64,000 nt of DNA from Cryobacterium suzukii (GTDB lineage Bacteria > Actinomycetota > Actinomycetes > Actinomycetales > Microbacteriaceae): contig NZ_SOHJ01000007.1 of the NCBI RefSeq assembly GCF_004403185.1, positions 143,836 to 207,835 on the forward strand, written 5' to 3'. The translations under genes and the position numbers were made by a program. The notes below the pieces were generated by a model. It worked only from the letters and a program-made list of their open reading frames with translations, ran no database searches and was not told the origin of the DNA. Position 1 is the first letter of the stretch, and every line of letters begins with the position of its first letter. Shown here in pieces: positions 52,565 through 61,701 of this stretch.

Positions 52565-54247
52565 TCACGGATGAAACGTCGGCCGCCTATGCACTGAGAC
52601 CACTGGGGGCGTAGCGGCGATCTTTGAAGTCGCGCCGGGCAGCTGAGGCGCGAGCGGCGGGGCGGCATCCGTTACGCCAGTGCCCTGGACGGCGGCGAGC
52701 TTGGCCCGCTGCCGTTCCGGGTCGAGAATCGGTTTGAGGGCAGCGAAGCTGAGCCGGCCACCCTCATCGAACCGTAGTTGCCCGCCGCCTCGAATGAACA
52801 CCGGTACCCGGGTGTTGAGGCCGAAACGGCGCGCTTCCACGGCGCTTAGGCGAAACTCCTGCGTGAAGGTGGCCCCAATCTCCGAGACCACAAAACCGTC
52901 GGGTCCGACGCGCAGAGTGGGGCGCACCCGCTCGACCACAATCGGCCGCGTCGGGTCGATTTTCGCCGCAGCGAGAAGCGTGGGGTTTTCCCAGAGAAAC
53001 CGCACGATCTCCTCCGGATCGGAGCTCAGGGCGGCGAGTCGCACCGGATACCGCAGGGCGGTAAAGGTGGACACGCCGTAGAGGTCGGTGGGCGTTGGCA
53101 GTGCAATTCCGGCTTCGGCGAAGGCCGTCACCACGACGCCGCGGTAGTCGAGGTCGTCGTCGGGCACGACCGCCTGGTCGGCGGCGAGGATGCCGCGCAG
53201 CAGGTCTTCCCACGTCACATCAACTGGCGGCATGTAACCGAGGCTGCGAATAAGCATGCTCAATACCTGACGCCCAACGGATGCTCCGGCGCGCGCCACC
53301 TGGTACAGGCTCGAGCGTCCGCCGGGGAGGTCGAGGCGCATTAGCCACAACCGGGCCACCACGCGCAGCAGCACCTGCACGATCGCCCCGCCGCGCAGGT
53401 GCGGGTCGCTCAGCGTGCGCCAGTTCGGGGCAAGTTCATCGGCCAGGGACGGCCGGGCCGACCCGTGGGTGAAGAGGCCATCACCGAGGCGGAACAGGTC
53501 GCTGCGCAGCAGATTTTCATCGAGGGTGTCGAGGTCAAGGCTGTCGCCGCCGTTCTGGGTCAGCAACTGCTCCACCAGTGTCTGCGTGGAAAATACCGAC
53601 AGCAGTGCCACGAGGTCGGCGATGGCTTCGTGCAGTGCGAGCTGGTCGGTTTCGGCGTGGGAATCTGCCCATTTCGGCCGGTACCCGTCGACGATGGCGT
53701 GCGTGACCTCGTGCGCCACGAGGTCACGAAAGAGGGCGAGCGGCACCGCCTTCTCAGCGCGGCCGTCTCGTTTGTGCCCGAAGCGAATCAGGCCGTCGTC
53801 GCGATAATAGCCAGACTCCCGGTAGGAAACCCGATCGTAGGCGCTGATTGTGAGCCGGCCACCGCCTACCCAGCCCATGCGCCGCCCCAGGGTCGATTCG
53901 AACAGTGCCAGGGTGGATGCCGCCACCGCGTACACCTGCTGTGCCAAAAACCGACTGTCCTGAAGTAAGGCCGCGAGACTGTCGGGAGGTCCTTCGTCGA
54001 CGACCATCCAGGGTGGGGTGCGGGAGCCGAGTTCGAGACTGAACGGTTTCTCGCCGGGGCGACGCACAATCACGTCGAACCGGGCACTCCGCGGCCCTGG
54101 ACCGATGCGCTCGACGGGCACCCGCAGGGTCGTCGTGAGCGGTCCGTCGGGGCCGCGGGTGAACGGTCCCTCTACCAGAACAGTCAGGCTCACCTGTAGG
54201 CCGCTGTGTGCCGGATTGCTTGATTCCGGGTCGGTACCAGTCGTCAT
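52565..54247 (-). CDS. Thermolysin-like gluzincin metallopeptidase
   Basis: A 560-residue protein started at the ATG at 54247. The zinc site is intact: HEVTH at 179-183 and the third ligand Glu207 in LHEAIADLVALLSVF, 24 residues after the second His, close to M4/gluzincin spacing (NExxSD is HEAIAD here). The N-terminal 150 residues may be a prodomain or binding domain. No signal peptide is visible, so it may act in the cytoplasm. The last 200 residues match nothing I know. It diverges from the hydrolase-caspase gene, sharing a 172-base promoter region. Confidence 0.8.
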   Translation of the reverse strand: MTTGTDPESSNPAHSGLQVSLTVLVEGPFTRGPDGPLTTTLRVPVERIGPGPRSARFDVIVRRPGEKPFSLELGSRTPPWMVVDEGPPDSLAALLQDSRFLAQQVYAVAASTLALFESTLGRRMGWVGGGRLTISAYDRVSYRESGYYRDDGLIRFGHKRDGRAEKAVPLALFRDLVAHEVTHAIVDGYRPKWADSHAETDQLALHEAIADLVALLSVFSTQTLVEQLLTQNGGDSLDLDTLDENLLRSDLFRLGDGLFTHGSARPSLADELAPNWRTLSDPHLRGGAIVQVLLRVVARLWLMRLDLPGGRSSLYQVARAGASVGRQVLSMLIRSLGYMPPVDVTWEDLLRGILAADQAVVPDDDLDYRGVVVTAFAEAGIALPTPTDLYGVSTFTALRYPVRLAALSSDPEEIVRFLWENPTLLAAAKIDPTRPIVVERVRPTLRVGPDGFVVSEIGATFTQEFRLSAVEARRFGLNTRVPVFIRGGGQLRFDEGGRLSFAALKPILDPERQRAKLAAVQGTGVTDAAPPLAPQLPGATSKIAATPPVVSVHRRPTFHP

Positions 54248-54317
54248 GGCGGCCCCCGCAGAATCCGTTTGTGCCTGCAATATGCAACCGAATACCAGGC
54301 CTGTCAAGGCGTTGCCC

Positions 54318-54361
54318 TGCAATACGCGTGCAGTAACACCGCAGTAACGCTTCAGCGCCAT
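54318..54361 (+). promoter_or_regulatory. 11-bp phased direct repeats and -10 box (SARP-box-like)
   Basis: Consecutive 11-base units TGCAATACGCG, TGCAGTAACAC, CGCAGTAACGC and TTCAGCGCCAT share a GCAGTAA-like core at one face of the helix. The last clear unit ends at 54350, eight bases before CATAAT (54359-54364), a good -10 match. This arrangement is that of SARP-activated promoters. It lies between the divergent metallopeptidase and hydrolase-caspase genes and could serve both. Confidence 0.55.
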
Positions 54362-54419
54362 AATCACATTGCCGATCTGTGCGGCGGCCCACCTGTTCGA
54401 CCCTGAAAGGAACGTGGCC

Positions 54420-56714
54420 ATGTCCGAATCGAGCCTCGCTAAGTCGACCAGCTCCGCTCACCCGAACGCCACGAAGCGGCGGCCGCTTATATCGAAGAGT
54501 GAACTAGATAAGCTGCGGCCGCACGTCGTTAACCTCAGCGGTGGCAAGTTCTCGTCGACGGGCGCATTCACGACCACAAAGAAAGACGTCGACGCCATTT
54601 TCGCCACACACCTGCCGGCTTTCGTGGCTGAGCAGGGCGGTGTCGTTCCGTTGGTGTTCTACGCCCATGGCGGGCTCGTCGATGAGCAATCCGGGCTGAG
54701 CATCGCCCAGGCCCAGGTGGACTGGTGGAAGTCGAACGGCGTGTATCCGATTCACTTCGTGTGGGAGACCAGCCTGGCCGGGGCCATCACGAGCGCGGTC
54801 GGCGATTGGGCGCACGGCCGTCGCGGCTGGCTCGACGAGGCGAAGGACCGGGTGTTCGAACTGGCCGCCCGGTTCGGGCAGGGTCAAGCAATTTGGGGCC
54901 AGATGAAGCAATCTGCGGAGGCCGCGTCCGCCGATGACGGAGGCGCCCGCTATGTGGCCGACGCCTTGGGCGTTTACTGCGCAGCCCACGCCGACACGAT
55001 CAGCGTGCACGCCATCGGGCACAGCGCCGGGTCGATCTTTCACTCCTTCTTTCTGCCGACCGTGCTCAAGGCCGGCGTGCCGGCCATCGGCACGCTCAGC
55101 CTGCTCGCGCCGGCCGTGCGCACCGATGTCTTTGAGAAGCAGATCCTGCCCCTGGTCGGTCACGGCGTGAAATCTCTCGCAGTGTTCACGATGACCGAAA
55201 AGCTAGAACGCGACGATACCTGCCTCGGCGCTTACGGAAAATCCCTGCTCTACCTCGTGCGGGCCTCGTTCGAACCCGAAGAGTTCTTCCCCATTCTCGG
55301 CCTCGAGGAATGCCTGCGCGCCGACCCCATGCTCGCCAAACTGTTCGGCCTGTCCGGCACAAGCGGGTCGCCCGGAGCAGGTGGCGCCGCCGACATCGTC
55401 TGGTCGAAAACGACGAGCGGCCCGCTCACCAGCCGCACCACCTCTATCAGTCACGGCGGTTTCGACAACGACATTCCCACCATGGATAGCGTCGCCCGCC
55501 GGGTTACCGGAAGGTCGCGCATCCGGTCGTTTCCGGCCACCCGCGACCTCGGCGACGAACTCTGGCCTGTGCCGGGCCCAGCAGCGCCCCGACCGGTCGG
55601 CACGCACCAGGCGCTCTGTGTGGGCATCAACGCCTATCCGGGCGGCGATGCGCTCTACGGTTGCGTAGCGGATGCCGAGGCCTGGGCCACACAATTCACC
55701 GCCGCCGGGTTCGCGGTGCGTACCGTGCTCGACGCGGAGGCGACCCGGCAGAACATTCTGCTCGGGCTGCTCGACCTGGTCGCCAGCAGCGTCGTCGGCG
55801 ACGTGCTGGCCTTTCAGTATGCCGGCCACGGCACCTACGTGGACGATCTCGACGGCGATGAGTCCGAGGCCGGCAACGCGGAGACGAAGTACGACGAAGC
55901 CCTCTGCCCGATCGATTTTCGCGAGGGCAACTTGATCATCGACGACGACCTGGGCGAGATCTTCGACCAGCTGCCCGACGGCGTCAGTCTCACAGCGTTC
56001 TTCGACTCCTGCCACTCCGGTGATGGCCAACGCCGGTTGCAGCTGCAGCCGGCCGACGTGGCGGACCTGAGTGCGGCATCCGCTCCTCACGGTCGCCGGG
56101 TGCGGTTCATCATCCCCGATGAGCAGACCAGCAGGAACTATCGGGCCAAGCGCGGCACACCAGCCCGGGCCGGCAAGCGAGCGCTCGCACGGGAGGTGCT
56201 GTTTAGCGCCTGCAAACCCACCGAAGTGGCATACGAAACCGGCGGCCACGGCGACTTCACCGTTGCGGCGAGCCTGCTCGTGGTGCCGAGCGCGAATCGG
56301 CTGACCAACGGGGAATTCTTGCTGAAAGTGCGGGAGGCATTTTCCAGCCAGCCGCGGCAGAACCCCGACTTCAATGGTGCGCGCGCGGCGAAATCGCGCA
56401 TCTTCCTGGCGCCGCTGATTGGTGGTGTTGGCGCTTCCGCCGTTGACCTGGCTGGCGTTGGGTCGTCCGTTGGTCTGGGAGCCATCGCGGCGGGTGCGGG
56501 CTCCGCAGCGATCCCGGGCGCGATTTCAGCCCTGCTCGACGCGGCCGCCGGCGTAGGACCTGAGGTCGGCGCGGGCGGGATCGACCCGCTCGCGGGATCC
56601 GCTGGCCCTGCAGGAGTGATGGGCAGCGCTGGCTCGCGCGAAACGGATGCCGCGGCGCGCGCCCTCGCAGCCGCCGCGTTCCTGCGCGCTGCCGCAGACT
56701 TCATCGACGGGTAG
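54420..56714 (+). CDS. Alpha/beta hydrolase-caspase (C14) fusion protein
   Basis: A 764-residue two-enzyme protein started at the ATG at 54420 behind AAGGAA. Residues about 60-300 are an alpha/beta hydrolase (PLVFYAHGGLVDEQSG; nucleophile Ser202 in AIGHSAGSIFHSFF), probably a lipase or esterase. Residues about 395-660 are a caspase domain (ALCVGINAYPGGDALYGCVA) with dyad His470 in YAGHGTYVDD and Cys531 in FFDSCHSGDG. The last 100 residues are Gly/Ala-rich and hydrophobic (GSSVGLGAIAAGAGSAAIPG), able to enter membranes. An effector released or activated by proteolysis is conceivable, by analogy with caspase-effector defence proteins; unproven. Confidence 0.85.
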   Translation: MSESSLAKSTSSAHPNATKRRPLISKSELDKLRPHVVNLSGGKFSSTGAFTTTKKDVDAIFATHLPAFVAEQGGVVPLVFYAHGGLVDEQSGLSIAQAQVDWWKSNGVYPIHFVWETSLAGAITSAVGDWAHGRRGWLDEAKDRVFELAARFGQGQAIWGQMKQSAEAASADDGGARYVADALGVYCAAHADTISVHAIGHSAGSIFHSFFLPTVLKAGVPAIGTLSLLAPAVRTDVFEKQILPLVGHGVKSLAVFTMTEKLERDDTCLGAYGKSLLYLVRASFEPEEFFPILGLEECLRADPMLAKLFGLSGTSGSPGAGGAADIVWSKTTSGPLTSRTTSISHGGFDNDIPTMDSVARRVTGRSRIRSFPATRDLGDELWPVPGPAAPRPVGTHQALCVGINAYPGGDALYGCVADAEAWATQFTAAGFAVRTVLDAEATRQNILLGLLDLVASSVVGDVLAFQYAGHGTYVDDLDGDESEAGNAETKYDEALCPIDFREGNLIIDDDLGEIFDQLPDGVSLTAFFDSCHSGDGQRRLQLQPADVADLSAASAPHGRRVRFIIPDEQTSRNYRAKRGTPARAGKRALAREVLFSACKPTEVAYETGGHGDFTVAASLLVVPSANRLTNGEFLLKVREAFSSQPRQNPDFNGARAAKSRIFLAPLIGGVGASAVDLAGVGSSVGLGAIAAGAGSAAIPGAISALLDAAAGVGPEVGAGGIDPLAGSAGPAGVMGSAGSRETDAAARALAAAAFLRAAADFIDG

Positions 56715-56749
56715 CCGTCCGTCGGGCGCCGCTGCGTGGGGGCTACGCC

Positions 56750-56798
56750 GGTGCGCGGGAGTTGCGCCTCCCGCGCAGCGGCGCGCCTCCCGCGCACC
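56750..56798. repeat. Palindromic repeat between caspase-fusion and flotillin genes
   Basis: TGCGCGGGAG-TTGCGC-CTCCCGCGCA is a perfect 10-bp stem and 6-base loop (56752-56777). A second right arm CTCCCGCGCACC at 56787-56798 can pair with GGTGCGCGGGAG at 56750-56761 instead. The same GCGCGGGAGTTGCGCC word occurs after ku at 44565. It may also end transcription of the fusion gene. Confidence 0.75.
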
Positions 56799-57010
56799 GT
56801 GAAAGTGCAGGGAAGGAACGCGATTGCGAGCACCTGGCCCCTGACGTGACGTCCACGGTCGCGGGCTCCAGCCTGGGCCCATACATTCTGATTGGCGGTA
56901 TCTTTCGCATCCGCGCCGTGGCCTGCGAGACTGAACGCAAAGCTCGGCGCCACGGGAGACAGACCGGATCGCTGAAACGACGTACGCGCCATGCGCCTCG
57001 GAAGGACTCC

Positions 57011-58681
57011 ATGCTCGATTTTTTGTTCAGCCCGATCCCCGGGATCATTTTTACGATCATTGTGGTTCTGCTTATTGGCCTGATTTACGCCAAGACCATC
57101 TATAAGAATGCCGGGCCAGACGAGGCCCTCATCATCACCGGCAAGAAGAGCCGCAAGACCATCGTCGATGGTGCGACACTCGAGGAATCCGGTCAGCGCG
57201 TCGTGCACGGACAGGGCGTCTTCATCACTCCCTTCTTCCAGAAGGCGTTCAAGATCAGCCTGCGCAGCCGGGCGATCGAGATCACTGCCGTCGCGCAGGA
57301 CCGCAACGGCATCACGCTTTCGGTTGAAGCCGTCGCCATCGTCAAGGTCGGCGACGACCCCGCCGCGATTCGCGCCGCAGCCCAGCGCTTTCTTGGCCAG
57401 GACAAAAACATCGATGGCTTCGCGCAAGAGGTATTGAGCGGTTCGCTGCGTTCCTCGATCGGCGCGACCGACGTTATGACCGTCATCCAGAAACGCGATG
57501 AGCTCGGCAGCTCGGTGCTCGCCACTGCACGTGAGTCGCTCGCCAATCAGGGCCTTGACGTCGACTCTTTCGAGATCAAGGGCATCACCGACGAGAACGA
57601 CTACATCCGCGACATCGGTCGTGCTGAGCAGGCCAAGGTGCGTCGCCAGGCCGAGGTGGCCGAGCACGTCGCGAACCGCGAATCGCAGGAAGCCCTGATC
57701 ACCGCTGAGCAGGCCATCGCGGAAGCGCAGAATACGCTCGCCCTGCGCAAGGCCGCGCTGCAGCTCGACACCGACAAAGCCTCCGCAGAGGCTGCCGCGT
57801 CGAGGCCCCTCGCCGAGGCGAAGGCGCAACAGGCCATTGTGCAGGAGCAGGAACTCACCGCCCAGCGCCGCGCGAGCTTGCGCAAGGCCGAGCTGGAATC
57901 CGAGGTCAACGCGATCGCTGACGCCGATGCGTACCGGATCCGCGTCACCGCGATTGCCGCAGCCGAGGCCTCCGTCGCCAAGGCCACCGCCGACCGTGAC
58001 AGCCGTGTCGCCAACGCCGACGCCACTCGCGCTGAGGGTCAGGCCGACGCCGACGCCATTCTCGCCCGCGGTACCGCCGAGGCGACCGCCACCCGTCTCT
58101 CGGCCGAGGCCGTCGCCCAGCAATCCGAGGCGCTCATCCAGCTGCGCTTGATCGAGATGCTTCCGCAGATCGCGCACGAGCTCGCCGCTCCCATGGGTAA
58201 CATCGACCAGCTCACCGTCATTTCAACGGATGGTGCCAGCCAACTCTCCAAGAACGTCGCGTCGGGCTTCAGTGAAGTCGACGCCGTACTCGGCTCCACC
58301 ATGGGGATCGGCATCAAAGACCTGCTGGGCGGGCTGCTCGGCGGCACGGCTGGAGCCGCCCTGCGGAACGCCGCGCCCGCGCACAGCGGCGCATCCGCTT
58401 CATCCGCTGATGCTGCGTCGACTCGCGCGACACCGGGCGTCGCGTCGCCGGCAGTGCCGCCGGTCTTGTCGTCAGCAACACCGTCGACGGGGGTTGCTTC
58501 GGCTGGTTCGTCGGCGGCAGCGACGGCAGCCGTGGCTGCGCGATCAGCAGCCGAAGCATCCGTTTCGCAGTCGATCGACGGCGTAGATTTTGATGCCGTC
58601 GCCGACGAAGCTGCTGCCGCAATCGTCCGTGCCGCTGCCGCGCGGCTCCCTAAGAAAGCCGGGGACCGCCTGCTCCCGTAG
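57011..58681 (+). CDS. floT: Flotillin-like SPFH protein
   Basis: A 556-residue membrane-scaffold protein started at the ATG at 57011 behind GGAAGGA. One N-terminal anchor segment (PGIIFTIIVVLLIGLIYAKT), then the SPFH/band-7 domain (DEALIITGKKSRKTIVDGAT, AQDRNGITLSVEAVAIVKVG), then a long Ala/Glu-rich coiled coil with flotillin EA repeats (residues about 215-400), and a low-complexity Ala/Ser tail. Flotillins organise membrane microdomains. Its place beside the membrane-active caspase fusion is notable, but a palindromic repeat separates them. Confidence 0.9.
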   Translation: MLDFLFSPIPGIIFTIIVVLLIGLIYAKTIYKNAGPDEALIITGKKSRKTIVDGATLEESGQRVVHGQGVFITPFFQKAFKISLRSRAIEITAVAQDRNGITLSVEAVAIVKVGDDPAAIRAAAQRFLGQDKNIDGFAQEVLSGSLRSSIGATDVMTVIQKRDELGSSVLATARESLANQGLDVDSFEIKGITDENDYIRDIGRAEQAKVRRQAEVAEHVANRESQEALITAEQAIAEAQNTLALRKAALQLDTDKASAEAAASRPLAEAKAQQAIVQEQELTAQRRASLRKAELESEVNAIADADAYRIRVTAIAAAEASVAKATADRDSRVANADATRAEGQADADAILARGTAEATATRLSAEAVAQQSEALIQLRLIEMLPQIAHELAAPMGNIDQLTVISTDGASQLSKNVASGFSEVDAVLGSTMGIGIKDLLGGLLGGTAGAALRNAAPAHSGASASSADAASTRATPGVASPAVPPVLSSATPSTGVASAGSSAAATAAVAARSAAEASVSQSIDGVDFDAVADEAAAAIVRAAAARLPKKAGDRLLP

Positions 58682-58719
58682 CCTGCGCAGTTCGTACAGC
58701 GCCGCAACCCGCGGCCCGG

Positions 58720-59604
58720 TCAGCAGCCAGGGCCGCGGGGGTTGGCGAGGCAGTCTTCGGCGACGAGCACCGTAGATTCGTTCGCTGCCACGACGGAGAA
58801 CGGCGTGGAGGGCACAGAGACAATGCCTTCGACGGGGCGCCAGCCTTGGTCGCCGAAGCTGTAGTCGGCTCGGTAATCGACGGTCAGCACCACGGAATAG
58901 CTGCCCTTCTCGGTGTAGACGTGGCTGGAGCCGGTTTCGGAGAATTCGGCCAGGCCGAGTGCTGCCCAGCTAGCGCCGCTGTCGGTGGAGGTTGCGGAGC
59001 TGCCATCGCCGTAGTTCCAGCGGTAGCCGATCGGCGTGAACATAACCTGCGCGGGTGCGCCGAGCAACAATCCTTCGCTCACTTGAGCGGATGCCCCGGC
59101 CCAGAAATTCGCGGCCAGCCCGACGATGGCCCAGCCGTTGGGCTCCATACCGGAGGGGGCGGCGAAAGCGGGGAAGTTCTGCAAGTCGGAGACGCGTACG
59201 ACGGTCTCGGGGGAGCATCCCGCGCAGTCCGCGGCGGGCGCCGCAATGGTGGGGACGAACTGCGGGTGTCGTTGAACCATGTCGCTCAAGCCTGCTTGGC
59301 ACAGGACCCATTGGCTGTCTCCCCCCAGCGGTTTGGCGCTCACACACATCGATGGTCGAGCCTGACTGCCCGTCGACCCGCCGTTGGACTTGCCCGCATT
59401 GCCTGATCCGCCGCCCGAACTCCCGACGGCTTCGGCGAACAGGTCTACTCCGGGGCCCTTCGTGTTGCCGCCAGAGATGAGTTCGGGGCAATTTTCTGTC
59501 AGGGACTCGGAGACCGTGCATGCCGAGGCAGACGAGATCCCCGGCAGCAAAAATGCCAGGAGCATTCCGACCGTTAAAGCTGGCAGAAGTTTTTGCCGGA
59601 CCAT
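58720..59604 (-). CDS. Secreted protein with PKD-like domain
   Basis: A 294-residue protein with a Sec signal peptide (KLLPALTVGMLLAFLLPGIS, cleavage near SSASA). The mature protein is Gly/Ser-rich, then a PKD-like beta domain (IGYRWNYGDGSSATSTDSGA, HVYTEKGSYSVVLTVDYRA) typical of extracellular binding proteins. Cys pairs occur in CVSAKPL, DCAGCSP and at the C-terminus (DCLANPRGPGC). It overlaps the upstream lipoprotein gene by 31 bases, so both come from one transcript. Confidence 0.75.
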   Translation of the reverse strand: MVRQKLLPALTVGMLLAFLLPGISSASACTVSESLTENCPELISGGNTKGPGVDLFAEAVGSSGGGSGNAGKSNGGSTGSQARPSMCVSAKPLGGDSQWVLCQAGLSDMVQRHPQFVPTIAAPAADCAGCSPETVVRVSDLQNFPAFAAPSGMEPNGWAIVGLAANFWAGASAQVSEGLLLGAPAQVMFTPIGYRWNYGDGSSATSTDSGASWAALGLAEFSETGSSHVYTEKGSYSVVLTVDYRADYSFGDQGWRPVEGIVSVPSTPFSVVAANESTVLVAEDCLANPRGPGC

Positions 59605-60185
59605 ACGTCCTCCTTATCAAGGAGCAACAGGGAAGGTTCCGCCGCGCTCGAAATGAAGCCCACTTGCAGGGGAATTCGGTTGGTGCGTTGAGGTGGAGTC
59701 ACGTCGACTCCAGCGAGGTTGAAGAGGCGAACTGCCGAGATATCCGAACAGAGGTAGAGCTCGATTGAAACCCCTCCGTGTGTTTCGACCGAACTCCGGA
59801 TGAGCCTCGCCGAGTCATAGGTCGATGCGCCGCGGCTCAATAGACCCTTTTTAGAGAATCCGTCGAATCCATTGAGGAGGTCAGGGAGATAGGTGGTGCT
59901 GGCAGCACTCGCGATTCGGTCGCCGCCGGTCCCGCCTTCTGCGGTTATGGAGTCGGACAACGCTTCATACGCCGCATACGCCGCCGTCGCCGCAGCCAGC
60001 GCATCCTCGTCCGAGGCGAATACCGGGGGAACCTCCGTGGGCGCGGCCGCATCAGAGGGCGCTGACGTGTCAGCGGGAGCGGGAGCCGGGGTGGCCATGC
60101 ATCCGCTCAGCAAAACGGTTGATATCAGAAGGAATGCACCCGGCACGACGGTGTGCGCGGGGCGGCGACGCGACATTTTTCGCAT
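59574..60185 (-). CDS. Predicted lipoprotein of unknown function
   Basis: A 203-residue protein with a lipoprotein signal (PGAFLLISTVLLSGCMA, lipobox LSGC), an Ala/Pro-rich linker (TPAPAPADTSAPSDAAAPTE), then a globular domain beginning FASDEDALAAATAAYAAYEA. Such lipoproteins paired with a PKD-like secreted protein are common in Microbacteriaceae, function unknown. It is the first gene of the pair. Confidence 0.75.
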   Translation of the reverse strand: MRKMSRRRPAHTVVPGAFLLISTVLLSGCMATPAPAPADTSAPSDAAAPTEVPPVFASDEDALAAATAAYAAYEALSDSITAEGGTGGDRIASAASTTYLPDLLNGFDGFSKKGLLSRGASTYDSARLIRSSVETHGGVSIELYLCSDISAVRLFNLAGVDVTPPQRTNRIPLQVGFISSAAEPSLLLLDKEDVWSGKNFCQL

Positions 60186-60431
60186 GGGTGCAGAGTAGAC
60201 CGGATTGCTACATTCCCGCAGGAGTTATCCACAGGCTGGCGTGGAGCGTCAAATCGCAGTAGGAACTATCGCAGCGTGCCCAGCAGTGCCGCGAGAACCC
60301 TCGCCGACGGCGTGGGCCAACCCGCGACCGGGTCAGCGAGATTGGCATGCATTTTTCGTTCGGTCCTCGCCAGCCGCTCGATTAAAATCTGGACGATCGC
60401 CAAACTGTACCGCTCGCTAAAAAGCTGAAAC

Positions 60432-61526
60432 TCAGGCGTGCGCGGTCAGTGCGTGCGCGAGCAGTGCGGCCAGCGCGGGCTGTCCGCCGGACCGCATGGC
60501 GGCGCGCTGACGTTCGGCTCCGGTGCCCAGTCGCCGCACCCGGGCCAGCAGCTCCAGAATTCGATCGAGGTTGCCGACCTCGTCGATGGCATCGGCCGCG
60601 TAGTGCAGCAGGGCGTCCACCACAGCGGATGCTGCTTCCAGTGTTCCCGACACCGGATTCAGCAGCGTCGACTCCATGCCCTCGCGAGCGGCGTGCCAGA
60701 GCCCCGCGTCGAGTAATTCTGGCGCGATATCGATGGGCGCGACATCCGTTTCGCCATCGCGCAGGGCCTGCGTGACGACCGCCCGGGTCAGCGCCGCGAG
60801 CAGCAGGGTTGACGGGGCATCAAGTTGGGCGTCGCAAACCCGAATCTCTACGGTGGGATGATCCTCGGCCAGACGCGCATTCCACCAGATCGTGCGCAGG
60901 TCGTAGGTCCCGCCAACGCCGACCAGCCGGCGGATTCTGCGGTCGTACTCGGCGGCGTCCGCGAAGAGCGGCGGGCAGCCAATCGTCGACCACCGGCGCA
61001 TGTGCACGCTGCGCCAGCTGGAGAATCCTGTGTCGGCACCGTGCCAGAACGGTGAATTCACGGCAAGCGCGAGCAGCGTTGGCAGCCAAACGCGCACCCG
61101 GTTGAGCGCCTGCACTCCGGCTTCCCGGCTGGGAATACCGACGTGCACATGCAGTCCGTTGATCAGATGATCGGGTACCAACCCCCGAAACTCGGTCTCG
61201 ACCGTGTGATAGCGCTCAACATTGGTCACCTCCGGCCAACCCTCGGTCTGGAACGGCGCGCCGACACCGGCGGCGATAACCCCCCGGCTGGCGGCGGCGG
61301 CGGCCAGCCGCGACCGAAAGGCGAGCAGATCAGCGGATGCCTGTTCAAAGCGATCAAAGACCGGCGTTGATCGTTCGATCTGCGAAGCGAGAAACTCGTG
61401 GCTGATGAACCGCGATACGGGAGAGTGGCCGAGGAGCTCGGCATGCACTTCGTCGCCGACGTTCGCCGGCTGCAGGGTTGCCGGCCTCAAGAAAATGAAT
61501 TCCTCCTCGATGCCGAACGTTCGCAT
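60432..61526 (-). CDS. YbdK-like carboxylate-amine ligase (GCS2 family)
   Basis: A 364-residue ATP-grasp-like glutamate-cysteine ligase family 2 protein. It has the N-terminal motif FGIEEEFIFL (metal and ATP site), DHLINGLHVHVGIPSREAGV, NSPFWHGADTGFSSWRS and HPTVEIRVCDAQLDAPS. Related enzymes have weak glutamate-cysteine ligase activity; in mycothiol-making actinobacteria the real substrate is uncertain. The gene stands alone; 60186-60431 upstream of its 3' side holds no gene. Confidence 0.88.
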   Translation of the reverse strand: MRTFGIEEEFIFLRPATLQPANVGDEVHAELLGHSPVSRFISHEFLASQIERSTPVFDRFEQASADLLAFRSRLAAAAASRGVIAAGVGAPFQTEGWPEVTNVERYHTVETEFRGLVPDHLINGLHVHVGIPSREAGVQALNRVRVWLPTLLALAVNSPFWHGADTGFSSWRSVHMRRWSTIGCPPLFADAAEYDRRIRRLVGVGGTYDLRTIWWNARLAEDHPTVEIRVCDAQLDAPSTLLLAALTRAVVTQALRDGETDVAPIDIAPELLDAGLWHAAREGMESTLLNPVSGTLEAASAVVDALLHYAADAIDEVGNLDRILELLARVRRLGTGAERQRAAMRSGGQPALAALLAHALTAHA

Positions 61527-61701
61527 TCCTCACCTCCGACACTTTCCCCGGATACTACTTGAAAAATCGGCATCAAGCCGATATATTCTCAAATCTGCCA
61601 GCCGGTCACATTCGCACTAGCACCTGACTAACATGACCAATAGTCACGAACTGATGTACAGGCGTGGGCTCTCGCTCTTATCGACTCAGTTGGGGGTAAA
61701 C

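Noticed and set aside
56138..58177. 679-codon minus-strand frame across the caspase-fusion and flotillin genes
   Set aside because: It is antisense to two well-identified genes and its product has no recognisable motif.
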